A stretch of 64,000 bases of DNA from Marisa cornuarietis (Eukaryota > Mollusca > Gastropoda > Architaenioglossa > Ampullariidae): assembly GCA_004794655.1 (NCBI GenBank), contig SMMW01000040.1, forward strand, positions 1,614,501 to 1,678,500, written 5' to 3'. A program made the translations under genes and the position numbers. The notes below the pieces were generated by a model. It was not told where the DNA came from, did no database searches, and worked only from the letters and a program-made list of their open reading frames with translations. Every line of letters starts with the position of its first letter. Within the stretch, counting starts at the first letter, position 1. Below are positions 47,107 through 58,480 of this stretch, in pieces.

Positions 47107-48050
47107 AGTCTGCAGGGAAACTAGGTCGTGACATCAGTTGCCATGGCTCCTGTTGTTTCTTATTTTCAGTTCAGACCTGACATAGAGACAATATCGACAA
47201 CAAGCTTTCACAAACTCTAAAATAACAAAATAGTATCATTTGATACAACACATATAAAACATGTACTTATGGAAACTGTTTGTTGTGTGTGTACTTTGTA
47301 TGTGGTTAGTGCATGTTTTAAAAAGTAAGAAATATAGAACATTAGCTTTTACAAATAAAATGGAGCTTCTTGTGTTCATGGTCAGTTATCCTACAGTCAA
47401 GTGTTGAATTTAATTTCAAGTGTTTCTTCCGACATGGCACAATCTTCTTCCATCCTGTGCCCAAAAGTATTTCTAGGTGTTAGCAATTCACCCTTTGACT
47501 GTTGTTCCAGTGACAGAGGTTGCACCTATTCCATCATCTATTCAATCACCTGTCCCATCCTCACATTTCTTACCTACATCCCGACTGTAGTCAACTGTCA
47601 TGACAGTGTTACACGTCTAGGGATGATGTGACTTCAGACTTCTTTATACAATGTTTGTCACGAGTCCACAAAGTAAAGAAACACTAAACATGATTAATGT
47701 TTATGATGCTAGTACAGGTTTTTAATTATACAACACTAATGTAAAACCCGCATAAACATTTGTCTTGTTAAAAGCATTGCACTGTGTGTAACTCCGGCAG
47801 TGACAGGGTAGCCTTTCAAGTAGCAGGTAATACATCGGACAATGAAGACAGAAGAGAAAAATCGAAGACAATGAATCGGGTAGCGATGCTTCATTTGTCG
47901 TAGATAATGTCTATGGTAATGGTAGGAAATTTTTTAGACTATATTAGACATTTTGATTTCTTTCACTATAGTCGAAATATTTCATCAGTAGTTTCATTAC
48001 ACTTATTTGTAGATTATAAAGTGTTTGTCTCCCCTGCTCTAAAAACGTGT
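47107..48050. other. Unit C non-coding part between the Cys-rich frame and E1
   Basis: Aligns with B and A. A plus-strand copy of the Cys-rich motif lies at 47757-47870 with a stop inside. No gene called. Confidence 0.6.
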
Positions 48051-48998
48051 GTATTTATAACGTTTTGGGTGAAGAGTGCACTTATAAATGAATGCGAACG
48101 TGAGTGTACATCTACATGTAGCTACACCCATGGAACTCTTCTTCCTTTTTCACACAAAAAGGGCTGGCCAACGATTCCAACATTTAATGTTCCAAACGAA
48201 AAGTAGAAATGAGATGGTAAAAAAACAGACAACTGTATAAAACTAATAAAACTGACTATTACTGAAGGTTAGGATCCCCTTTCCCCGGCAAATGTCACCT
48301 GTCTGCTTTGTCCTTTCGACGGTCAAGTATACCCAAGGTAGGTGGACATCCCGCCTGTAGGTTCACCTGGGTTGATGACCGGCGAACTATATTCTAAACA
48401 AGTGTAAGATTCCACGGAAAAAGTCCATCCAAATTCACGAATCACAAAATAAAGATCCCCGCAGCACACAACAGTAGACCCCGGCTTGAAGAGATGTCAT
48501 GCTGTAGGTCTCCTCAGTATGCGACGATTCATCGTGTCACTCCAATCTCTCCAACGGTTCGCCCGTTACAAGTCTTTCACTGACCTCGTGTAGGTCTGTC
48601 TCGTCTGAAAGATGTCAGCTGAATGCCGGGGAACGTTAAACTCGCTACCTTGATTCTCCTTACCCTGGTTTAGTCCAATCAGACGCTAGGCTACTCGGTG
48701 ACTATGGCGATCACCTAGCGACACCATAGCTACGTGGGATGCACCGACAAAATACATTAATTTATCTTGTGGTGTGGTCGGCGTGGATTCTCACCGCGTT
48801 GGCCGTAATTACACCACGCCATGTGGAATTCCAAATTAAATTCTTGGTTACAAAAGGAGTCGGGAATTCCCCTATCGCGTCATGGAGTGATGCAAGTCGA
48901 AGTCTGCGTCACGTGGCTTCCCGAGAAAATGCCACTGATCCACCTTTGCTTCCAACAATTCACAAAGTAAAAAGGAGTTTGAGCCGCGAAACGTTACA
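48051..48998. repeat. E1 repeat, internally deleted copy (unit C)
   Basis: Same insertion site as in unit B, right terminus CCGCGAAACGTTACA at 48984-48998. Compared with B it lacks about 1.3 kb of the middle, with the break near 48490. A frame at 48739-48998 is open in both B and C (WSAWILTA.AVITPRHVEFQ) but has no recognised family. Confidence 0.6.
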
Positions 48999-49870
48999 GT
49001 CTTGTGATGCTGTAAATTTGCTCATGAAAAATATTTTGCATTATCACGGAAAACTCAACAGAATGTAGCAACAAAGTTACGGTGCGAGTTTTGAAACGCT
49101 TATGCAACTGATTCTGATATAAGTTTAATGGGTGTCTATATGCCTCCTGTTGATTCTCGCTATTAAAAGACTAAAGAGTTAACCATATATCAGTGTCATT
49201 AGACTGTATTCTTGCTATCATTATACTTTTATGAAAACTGCCTATTTATATTTCTCGGTGATTTCAAGTTCTCCACCACACATACCACCGTCTATTAACA
49301 AGACTAACATCTTACACATGTGTCGCGAATAATGATGGATGGATAATGATGATTTTGATTGATAAATTGTGAACTACGTGTGCTATGTTTTAAATGTATA
49401 TTTATGTATTTAATAAGTATGTCTAGAATGATGAGTGGATAGGCAATTTTAAGCAAAACATTCAATGCTTTATTGTTTTAATATCGCTATCCCGCCTATA
49501 CATAAGGATACGAGTACAAATTCTATTCTAATTTTATTCATCAGCTTTACTGGCATCCGGCAAGACTGCATAGACGATTGTATATATGCATTAATGTATT
49601 ATTTCTGTCTCTCTGTATGTATCAGGGGCAGATGAATAGAAACTACGACGCACGTGCAGAAATTTTTGTCCTCTTCCTATGCTCCAGGTTACATGATTAT
49701 AAACCTTTACGAGTATTCTCGTTGTACCGGTCACTTTACCTCCTCCTTGACTCGTGAATCGAGGGAACTTTACCTGCTGTTTCCTACCTAAGCCAGCACA
49801 ATCGAAAGACTTGATAACCATCGCTCCGAGCACTTGACTTTACCCTTGACTACTTCACTTTCACTGCACA

Positions 49871-49901
<31 letters not shown>

Positions 49902-51531
49902 CATACATACATACATACATACATACATACATACATACATACATACATACATACATACATACATACATCAAGGTGTCCATGCAGGCATGTTGGCAGGATT
50001 GCTGTAAATAGAGTAAATAAAATGAAAACCTATACCATAGAAAGCAGAAAATTAAAATGGAAAAGAAGAAAAAAAACGGCATGAATTGTATCTCAAAAAT
50101 GTAGTTTTAGTTCTTAATTTCCTGTTGGTATCAATTTAATCTCCGCTAACGAACGCATTCTGTTCCGTAGTTTAAAATACTTCGCTCAGTTTTCACCAGA
50201 AAAGACAAGAGACAAAGCCATTACATTATTTTAAAATGCTTAATTCTAATTTTAAAAAACGCCTCCCTTCAAGTCAGTGATAAAACTAAAAAGAAATTGT
50301 TTAACTGACAAATACTAAAATTCTAAATACCGCTGTTCTCTTAAGAGCTGTGTTTCACAGCGTGACTTCGTCGTATTGTAACAAACAGAAGAGCCTTCAG
50401 ATCGTTAAGACTACACAACTAAAAACATAAAGGAATTTACACTTTCAAGCTTTGTGTTTGCCATTTAACAGCTTGCTTTGAAATTTCTTTTCCTGTCTTT
50501 TCATGCCGTTTAAAGCCCTAGAGAAAAATATCAGGTTACATGTCAAAGAAAAGAAACCAGAGGAACTGGAACACCGGTTTTACAACTAAAAATATTTTTA
50601 GCGTTAAAATTAAATTTAAATTAAAGATTTTGTTTTGAAGGCTTCTTAAACAAACAAAAGCTTTATTAGATTTTGTTTATTTTATCTTACTATCAACAGT
50701 ATGAAATCACTAAGAAAACTCCGCCCTCGATGAATGATAAATAGGACGAAAATCGCTCGTTTCTCTCCCGAGGCAAATCTTCTCCAAGAAAGACTTACTG
50801 TTCGGTGTCCCAGACGACAGACGTGTGTTTACACCTTGTAATAATCGCTTTTGGAAGTGTATCCGATTTATCAGGCTTTGAGCCATCAGTGGACTTAATG
50901 TCTAGTGTCACACTGATAGAGAAACAGCACGATAAAATCTTAGCTGTGAAAGATGTTCTGAACCGTGTGTTTCCTTTCCAGGTGAAATATGAAGCAAAAT
51001 CATTTTTCAAAATACTGATTTTACCTAAAACTGAAAAATGCTAAAGAATACAAGTTCAACAGTTTCGTCTCTGTGAGGTCTCCGATGCTCTTATTCCGCT
51101 CTCTTAGTTAAGACAGAGCACGAAGCTCACTTCATGAAATGGCATTTGATGTTCCACAACACTGAGCTCATGGTCTGCTTCTCTCAAATCTCGTTTTGAC
51201 TCACTGCGGTTTGAACAGAAAAAAGAGACCTAAATCTTGTGAGAGAAATAAAACCGAAGTAATTTAAGCGCCAGTAAACACATTTCTGTGCTGTTACTAA
51301 CAGACACTGAAGGGCAACCGACGAAGAACAGTTGTCAATGTACGATAGAATTACGGTAGTTCGAGTCAAAGATTTTACGAAAAAAGGAAAATGCTCAAGC
51401 AAGACGAAAGGTAATACAATCAAAACAGAGAAACGTTTTCAGATGTGCGTTAGTACAGACTTTTTACCTGCAGAGAGATGGATCCCTGAACATTTTAAAG
51501 TAAACAAATAATATTGTCACAAAAGAAATAA
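48999..51531. other. Unit C receptor upstream flank, non-coding
   Basis: Aligns with A and B. Contains half of the micro-inverted block (49265-49335) and the long (ACAT)n at 49871-49969. The open frame at 50805-51044 is discussed under unit A and not called. Confidence 0.7.
49871..49969. repeat. (ACAT)n microsatellite, long allele of a paralogous series
   Basis: About 24 uninterrupted tetranucleotide units, against about 11 in unit B and 4-5 in unit A. Confidence 0.95.
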
Positions 51532-52626
51532 ATGGCAGAAGGATTAACAATGAGCGCAAAAATTGTCACCAGATTTAACTCTGTGGTGCCGGAGACCACA
51601 GAAACACTTGCATATTCGCCTGGGATAAGAATGCCCGCATTTTATTATGAAGCGTATGCTAATATGGATTTCTTTAAAAAACTACGGATTTTTTGGATTG
51701 TATATACGCATATTCTTTTTGCTATAGGAGTATTCAACAACATTATGTTCATTCTGATATCATTCAGGCTCCGGAAAAATAGATCAACGATCCACATTTC
51801 GTTTCTCTTCCTCGCGGTATCAGATCTCTGTTATCTCTGTTCGGACCCTTTGGTAAGATTGGTGGAGGTGTACACACGTATCACGTATATGCCGGCTGCT
51901 TCGTGTAAAATTACCCTTTTTTTTGCAAATGTTGCTATTACTTTCAGTAAGCAGCTAATAACATTCATATCCAGTCACCGTGCCGTAGCCATCACGTGGC
52001 CACACCGTGTTAGTGCACTGGTCACGAGAAAACGAAATTTTGTCATCATCGGGACTCTGTTTGTAATCAGCCTGAGCCTCCATGCGCATGCGTTGTACGG
52101 GTATAACGTTGTTACAAGGTATCTGCGCACAACAAATATTACACTAGGGAATTTTTGTATGGCACTAGAAGCAGAGTACATTCAGTTTCTTAAACACTAT
52201 TGGTCGTGGATACAGAATATAGTTTTAGATGGGGTTCCTCTGACTGCCCTTCTACTCAGCAATGTGATTCTCGTATCGAAGGTTTTCTCGAGTGTAAAAA
52301 ACACGCAAAGCATTTTGGCCCTTCGTCAGGATAAGCATATGTGCATGCGTGGTGATAGTGCTCGCCATCTGCTGGTCACTATCACGGTCCTGTCCATTTT
52401 TGTCTTCATTACCACTTCGCCAAATTTTATCTTAACATTATTATCCGTTTATGTGCTTTCTTTCCAAGAACAGGACTTTCAACGGTTTAAAAGAGAGCAG
52501 ATTGCGCTATCATTCATAGACGTCTTGTCGACGTTACGTTTTGTTACCATCTTCTTTCTTTTCACTCTGACAGGTTTTAAATACAGACAGGAGGTCAAAA
52601 AAATACTCTGTAAACTGTGTTTATAA
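51532..52626 (+). CDS. Rhodopsin-class GPCR, putative chemosensory receptor (unit C)
   Basis: Intact single-exon frame of 364 residues, collinear without gaps with the unit A receptor. Same marks: GVFNN in TM1, LAVSD in TM2, Cys125 and Cys209, SSHR after TM3, Pro in TM6 and FLFTLTGFKYRQE after TM7. Asn202 of loop 2 is kept, but the N-terminal glycosylation site at 33 is lost. Differences from A cluster in the extracellular half: about 16 changes in residues 110-145 and many in loop 2 and loop 3, against about four in 146-185. The conserved parts are the cytoplasmic loops and TM4-TM6. This pattern suggests a functional receptor with a shifted ligand pocket; the ligand is unknown. Confidence 0.87.
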   Translation: MAEGLTMSAKIVTRFNSVVPETTETLAYSPGIRMPAFYYEAYANMDFFKKLRIFWIVYTHILFAIGVFNNIMFILISFRLRKNRSTIHISFLFLAVSDLCYLCSDPLVRLVEVYTRITYMPAASCKITLFFANVAITFSKQLITFISSHRAVAITWPHRVSALVTRKRNFVIIGTLFVISLSLHAHALYGYNVVTRYLRTTNITLGNFCMALEAEYIQFLKHYWSWIQNIVLDGVPLTALLLSNVILVSKVFSSVKNTQSILALRQDKHMCMRGDSARHLLVTITVLSIFVFITTSPNFILTLLSVYVLSFQEQDFQRFKREQIALSFIDVLSTLRFVTIFFLFTLTGFKYRQEVKKILCKLCL

Positions 52627-53192
52627 TTGTACAGTCATTGACGTTCGAGTTGCAAAATCTTTCGTGCAGATGTCAATGGAGGAATGTTCATGTTCAAGAG
52701 TCATCAGGTTACCTATGATCCAATGTAGAAACACCATACCTGATGTATTAGACATGCAGCCTGTTGTGCATATGCCAGTGACCAGAGCAGTGACAATAAC
52801 AGCGATATGAAAGCAGTAGCTGCGTGCACCAGACATTTGTCCTGGGTATGAATGACGGAAAGAACCATTCGATCAGTATGTTTAACTTTTCAGTCCTTTT
52901 TACTTTGTACATCATTAAGGAGAATCACGAATCTCTCAAATGTGCAGAATATTTCTTATAACAAGCCGATGATCGGTCATAGATGCGAACAAACTGGGAT
53001 TTATAAGCCTTTATTACGCTGAGGAATTCATTTTAAATTCAGGTCATTAGATGGATTCCTGGTAGACATTTTGATAAATCTCAGATTTAACAGTAGACAT
53101 ATTGGGGCGGAAATAAACACTATTCTACATTACTACCAAAATGTGTTGTTTCGACAAGGCGAATAGGGTTAAACATTAGAATAGGGGTACCC
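52627..53192. other. Unit C receptor downstream flank
   Basis: Aligns with 15055-15596 in unit A. Unit B homology ends at 52689. No gene. Confidence 0.7.
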
Positions 53193-53873
53193 GGCCGATT
53201 CGACTAAGGTCAGTTCGACTAAGTCGTTTCGTCTAACGGTCGCTTCGACTAGGGTTAGTTCGACAAAGTCGTTTCTTCTGACGGTCGAGTCGTCTATAGG
53301 ACCCATGAAATGCTATAGGATGAAATGTAAAAAAATTGAAGTGATTTGAATTTTAATAAACGATTTACATCTATCATATAAATAGTGCTAATTGTCGTGT
53401 TAAGCAATCGGACTCCAAACGTTCCCCTCTCGCATGCACGCTCCCAACCACACAGACTCAACAAGTACTCAAACGTCCGATGCCGGCGACGCATTCAACA
53501 GTGTAAAAATTGACGCGCAGAGGTGGGAACAGTAAAAAAACACGCGTTGATTAAAGATGGAAGAAAATTGTAAGAGAGAAGAGGAAATGACGAACACTTC
53601 CAAAAATAATGTCAAAATAACACATACAAATGAACGTCCCTGCAGAATGAACAAATTAATGGAAACCCACGCAGCCCAACGCGTACTAGGGTGCAACCAC
53701 ACGTAGGGCTGGTACAACATAAGACAACCCCCCCCCATCCCCGATCACAGTCTGGACCAACACGCCGCGGAAAATAATAATAACAATAATAAAAAAACTA
53801 ACTAGACGAGCGTCCTATAGCATTTAATGCGTCCTATAGACGACTCGACCGTTATACAAAACAACTTAGTCGG
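53193..53873. mobile_element. Non-autonomous TIR element specific to unit C
   Basis: The block is absent from unit A at the matching place. Its two ends are inverted copies over about 60 bp, sharing GGTCGAGTCGTCTATAGGAC and an AAATGCTATAGG block. The left terminus carries an extra tandem copy of its first about 45 bp (units TTCGACTAAGG and TTCGACTAGGG). The interior is AT-rich with a poly-C run at 53729-53737 and no transposase. The target duplication was not resolved. Family unknown. Confidence 0.65.
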
Positions 53874-54300
53874 AATAATATACTATAGGAAAAATGTGTT
53901 CACACGGGCAAGTGTTGCATCAAAAATTACGGGTAAGAGAAATTCTCGTTCAAACACAAGTGAAAATTTCGGCTGTAGTTTTCAATCTTTGAAATACTTA
54001 AGAACTGTAATTAGATAAAGGATATTTTACACATTTATTTATCTTACAAACACCCTGCAGTATTATGAGTAAATGTTGCATATTTGGAAGCAAAATACCA
54101 GTGTACATAGATTCGCAAATACAAACATATATTCGTGAATACATACATCCAATCTAATAGTTCGTTCTATTGTGAACAGTGCTAAGACGTTTAAAAAGTT
54201 TCTCCGGAAGTTATTCATGATAATCTGGCAATCAATCATAGATGTGATCTAGCTGCAATTCCACATCCCATCTTTCACGGAGGAGCTTAGATTACATTAA
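53874..54300. other. Unit C distal flank
   Basis: Aligns with 14025-14396 in unit A and, more weakly, with 58350-58480 in unit D. No gene. Confidence 0.65.
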
Positions 54301-54777
54301 AGGTCCAGTGACAGCTCGCTTCGAATGCAAAATCGTCTTGTACTCAGTATTAACAGCAAACTACACACAATAGTCAATGTCATGATAAACTTTGAACTGT
54401 TTATTTGCCTTACGAAGACGAATTAGTACATGCGCGTGGAGAGGCCGCCATGCAAAAACGAGAGTGCGCGAGCTCTTGACCGGAACTACTTCTCGCGACG
54501 TCATCCACAGGACGATTTTAGTGTTTACCTCCAAGCTGCTTTCGGCCTTGTGCACCACGCGTTCTCTGTCATCTCTTACACACAACAAAATGGCTCAGCC
54601 ATACGAAGACGAGCCCTTAGCGTCGAACTATGATTTAGGAATAACGTGGTCGGAATCTAGCGATGAAGAAACAGAGACGACCGACGATCCTCCATCAGTG
54701 GCAGAAACGGAAAAGTAAACAAAAAGGTAGATAAAAATATAATCTGATGTTTACATCTGTATTCGTAACTTTCCTTC
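54301..54777 (+). mobile_element. Unit C-specific insertion with a short acidic ORF
   Basis: Flanks are contiguous in unit A (near 13985-14000). The insert is GC-richer than its surroundings around 54425-54560. From 54587 a 43-residue frame begins MAQPYEDEPLASNYDLG and continues Ser/Glu/Thr-rich to a TAA at about 54716. This resembles the acidic N-terminus of a DNA-transposon protein, but no family could be assigned. The left edge is at a TTAA (54297-54300); no TTAA is seen at the right edge. Confidence 0.4.
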
Positions 54778-56070
54778 TAGAGAGTTTCTCCGCACATATT
54801 TTGATAATTTAACGGCTTTACCTTAATAATACATATGTGTAAGGCAGCAATTTTTCCTAGGAGTTTTTAAGTACATATTTACAATAAAGAAACTCCCGTT
54901 CCTATCTTTGTGTAACACTTTCATAACATAATGAATTCATGGAGGGGGATGACTCACAGTGTGTTCACCTTGACAAATGTAACGTTGAAGTACGTGATGT
55001 TACAAGAGAAATTAGACCGAATACCGCGGTCACTTACAGCATGTACAAGCAGAGTTTGTATTTCTAGTTGTTGATCCCAGATCCCAGATGTTATTAGATA
55101 AAGTATAATATTCATTTTAAATATTAGTGTAAAAATATATTTGCATATATACACGTACCTTCAGACACAGCATGATGAGCAGAATGATGATGGAAGACAT
55201 GTCATGTATCAAAACATGTCGATTTAGAATTTTTTAAAGAAAAAAAAACTCTTAACTATTGATGTCTAGCTTTTAGTAGACTGTTAAGGAAACACGATCA
55301 TTAAAAAGCGCGCTTTTGTCACTTGAGTCTCAACATGACCTGTAAATATCAGAAATAGGCATACGCTTAGATATTACCGTTCGTAAAGAACGCATTTTGC
55401 GTGTGGAAATAGAAAACAATGACAGGAAACTTTTGTGTTCCTTCGAATAGCTTGTAAAATCGCTCTAGTGATTGGCACTGAGCACTTATTTCGGCTAAAT
55501 ATAGGAATTAATCAAAGATGGCTTCATTCTTGAATGGAAACCAAGTTCTCCGCAATGGGGCTTCCAGAGTTATCTCTACTTTGGCGACAGCAGCCCGTGT
55601 GTCATAATATGAAAAATAAAACATTAACCTGCATTGTAGCATTAACTATTTACAGAAGTATGGAAAGAATCGTGTACAGGACCGTATATGCGGAGAAAGT
55701 GTCTTTGGGTGAGGGGAGTGTGAATATGAATAGGACAAAGGCACCCTTGTTGTCGTCAACGGCTAGTGGTCCCTAAATCTACATCAAAGCGAGTCAACAA
55801 AAACACTTAGTGAACTTGATTTGTGTTGATTGTGTATGCATTTACCACTCATCTAGATGGTTTCTTCTGTGCCTGCGCCACACGGTTTTCATCTACACAC
55901 CACCTCACAGCGACCTCCCACCATCGACTGGCTGCCTCCTTTATCTCACCATAACGGGTTCTTCGTGCACTTTGCCGCTGAGAAGGTCAGACGGGTTATG
56001 CAGTGTGGTTTAACCTCTTTGATCATGTAGATTATACGATGATTTGTTCTATAGACAGGAACTGAAGCCA
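54778..56070. other. Unit C distal end, non-coding
   Basis: Inverted copy of 12296-13900 in unit A without the solo LTR. Frames at 55534-55776 and at 12586-12819 are related but change at many residues and lack any family signature, so they are not called. Homology to A ends at about 56070. Confidence 0.65.
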
Positions 56071-56743
56071 TCTTGAAAACTGAAAACCAGCGCGAAATTT
56101 TTAGAACGGGTTCTAAAGTGGCAAACCGACCGCATGCTTCTTAAATTCTTAGTTTTTTTAAAGAAATAAAACTTTTCATTGACTAGTACTCACCGGCTTT
56201 CGTGCAAGCTGTTTCCCAGCGTGACCTTCTCGTATTTTATCAAGTAAGAGATACTACAATTTGTTAAGTGTAAAAAGCCAAAAAGAAAGCAAGATTTAAC
56301 AAGTTTCCTGCTTTTTTTCACCTTCGTTTTCCTTAACAAATTTTCTTGGGGTCTTTGTAAAGAGTTAAATCCCTGTAAAATAGCAGGTTACGTTTTAGTA
56401 AATTTTTTTATAAAGAGAAACAAAAATTGCCACAATGAACATATTTTTAAACGAAAATACTTGAGTTTTAAAGTAATAGTAGAGGTGTTATCCAAATATT
56501 TCTCTGCAGTAAAAGCAAAATTTTTTTTATAATTTTACCATCCAGCAACAACGTCGATGATCTGTCAAGGCCAAAGTGCTCCTTTGCTTTCTTTCAGCCA
56601 ATCTCGAAAAGTGAGCTTGGGGCCATTATACTTCAGTAAAAACCCGCAACTTGTCCAGTTCCCACCCCACATATAGTAGACTGTCTTGGCATCCTACTCC
56701 CTGCCCTCACAGAGATACAAAATGATAGCTTTTCCTCTGACAG
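56071..56743. other. Unit D upstream flank
   Basis: Diverged similarity to unit C upstream DNA is visible near 56200-56260 (GTTTCCCAGCGTGACCTTCTCG versus the C motif near 50350). No gene. Confidence 0.5.
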
Positions 56744-57265
56744 ATGCCATCTACGTTCATAACAACCTTACTGAAGCCGCTGTTAAAAAACCTACTATTG
56801 ACAGATCTCTGTTATTTTTCCTCGAATACATTGGAAAGCCTTGGTTTTGTTTACAGACGCACCACTATATTTCCAGTTGTTCTGTGTAAAATTAGTGTAT
56901 TTGTTGCCTTTTCTGCTGAAATCTTGAGTAGACTGCTAGTAACTGTCATAGGCAGTCACCGTGCCCTGGCCGTCATGTGGCCACACCGTGTTAGTGCACT
57001 ACTCACGAGAAGAAATTTTGTCATCTTCGGGACTCTGCTTGTAGTCAGCCTGAGCGTCTGTGCGCGTATACTGTACGGGTATAACGTTCTCATTACAGAT
57101 GATATGGCTGCTTGTGGCCCATATGAGCCAGAATATTTTCAGTTTTTTAAATACTGTGGATACTGGATAGAAAATATAGTTTTAGACGGGGTTTCTCTGA
57201 TTGCTCTTCTACTCAGCAATGTGATTCTCGTATCAAAGGTTTTCCCGAGTGTACGAGTATCCTAA
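56744..57265 (+). pseudogene. Truncated rhodopsin-class GPCR (unit D)
   Basis: A 173-residue frame aligning from TM2 (LLTDLCYFSSNTLESL) through TM3, the SHRALAVMWPHRVSAL block, TM4 and TM5 (VLDGVSLIALLLSNVILVSK), then stopping at SVRVS. TM1, TM6 and TM7 are missing, so no working receptor can be made from this frame. The upstream 40 residues are not homologous to the other receptors. Remains of the missing spans were not found up to 57850. Confidence 0.75.
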
Positions 57266-58480
57266 GGTAAATTTAAATTTTTCTACATGATTAACAAACA
57301 GTACAGTTTCTGCAAAGCAAATAGGTTTAACGGGAATTGGTGATTTAACAGAAAATATTTCACAATGATGCCAGTGAAGACAAGTAAGAAAGTCTCGTAC
57401 TTATAGCAAAGAGAAAATTAGGCTATATGTCTGTGATCATTGATATATCCCAGGTTTTTATTAGAGAAAGAACATTAGACATTTGTCTTACTATCGTTGG
57501 GCAAAATTATAAGTACATGTTTGCCAGATGATAGAGTCATACGCGCAAACCTTCCAAAATATATGCCTACCTACACACGCACAAAATACATTCGTGCCAT
57601 CTCGGTAGGCAAAAACAATTATTTAGTATGACATATTAATGTTAGCAAATCCACCAGTAGAGTTTGCTGTATAGTTTTGTAACGGATGCTCAAACTATAT
57701 TTGAACTACAGTAATTCAATGTATCTTTCGATTATTACTTGTGGTAACATATTTCTTCTGAAGGATTGGAGGAATTATTTACTGTAAACATTTTTAATCT
57801 TTGATTATCTATGAATAAAGTTGATTAGGACTCTGTTACGAATGAAGAATGAAGTAACTATTTTGTGTAGTCATACATAAAGTACAGTACATAAAGTAAT
57901 CTGGGCTGCAGAAAACAGAAATTATTAGATGATGTGTCGTTTAAATGATAGCAAAGAAAAGACAGCCTGATACTCTGTGGATAGACACTAGGAAGTAGGA
58001 AAACAAACATCGAACTGAAAAAAGTGAGTGAAGGAGTTCTTGTCAATAAAATCAAAAGAAACATTCCATCGGTATGTATTTGTTTTAGTGTCATTAAACA
58101 TCACGAGTTTCTCAGATGTGGGGAAAGGTTGATTACAACAAGCCACACTCCGACAGTCAGGATTCCATTTTACATTTGCAACATTAGAGAGTTGTCTGGC
58201 AGACAATATTTCAATAAATCTTATGTCCTTAGTGGTATAGGGATGTCATAAGGCAATTTTGTATAGATCTGCCGAAAAGTACAGTTTTGAACAGAGTAAA
58301 TCGGCATTGAACTAGGTTTACAAGGACAAATATTAGTTTCAATAACGTGATGCTAGGAAAGACGGATGAGAGAAATTCTCGTGCACATAGCAAACGCAGG
58401 TGAGATTTTTTACTATAATCTTTGATCTTTGAAAATTTCAAGAATTGTAATTAGATAAAGCATTATACGCCTTTATTTAT
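57266..58480. other. Unit D downstream flank, non-coding
   Basis: Patches of homology to unit C as listed for unit D. No gene recognised. Confidence 0.5.

Larger units (their letters stand above)
44440..56070 (+). repeat. Segmental duplication unit C, right arm of the palindrome
   Basis: 44440-52689 is the inverted copy of unit B; 47112-56070 is the inverted copy of unit A. Together these show that C is the longest unit and that B lost or never received the distal part. It contains a full receptor gene, the E1 repeat, a TIR element and two further insertions. Confidence 0.85.
56180..58480 (+). repeat. Segmental duplication unit D, old remnant
   Basis: Direct, diverged copy of unit C. Landmarks are the receptor fragment, the segment 58090-58240 matching 52925-53090, and 58350-58475 matching 53925-54045. 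Its divergence is clearly greater than among A, B and C, so it is the oldest copy in the window. Confidence 0.65.
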
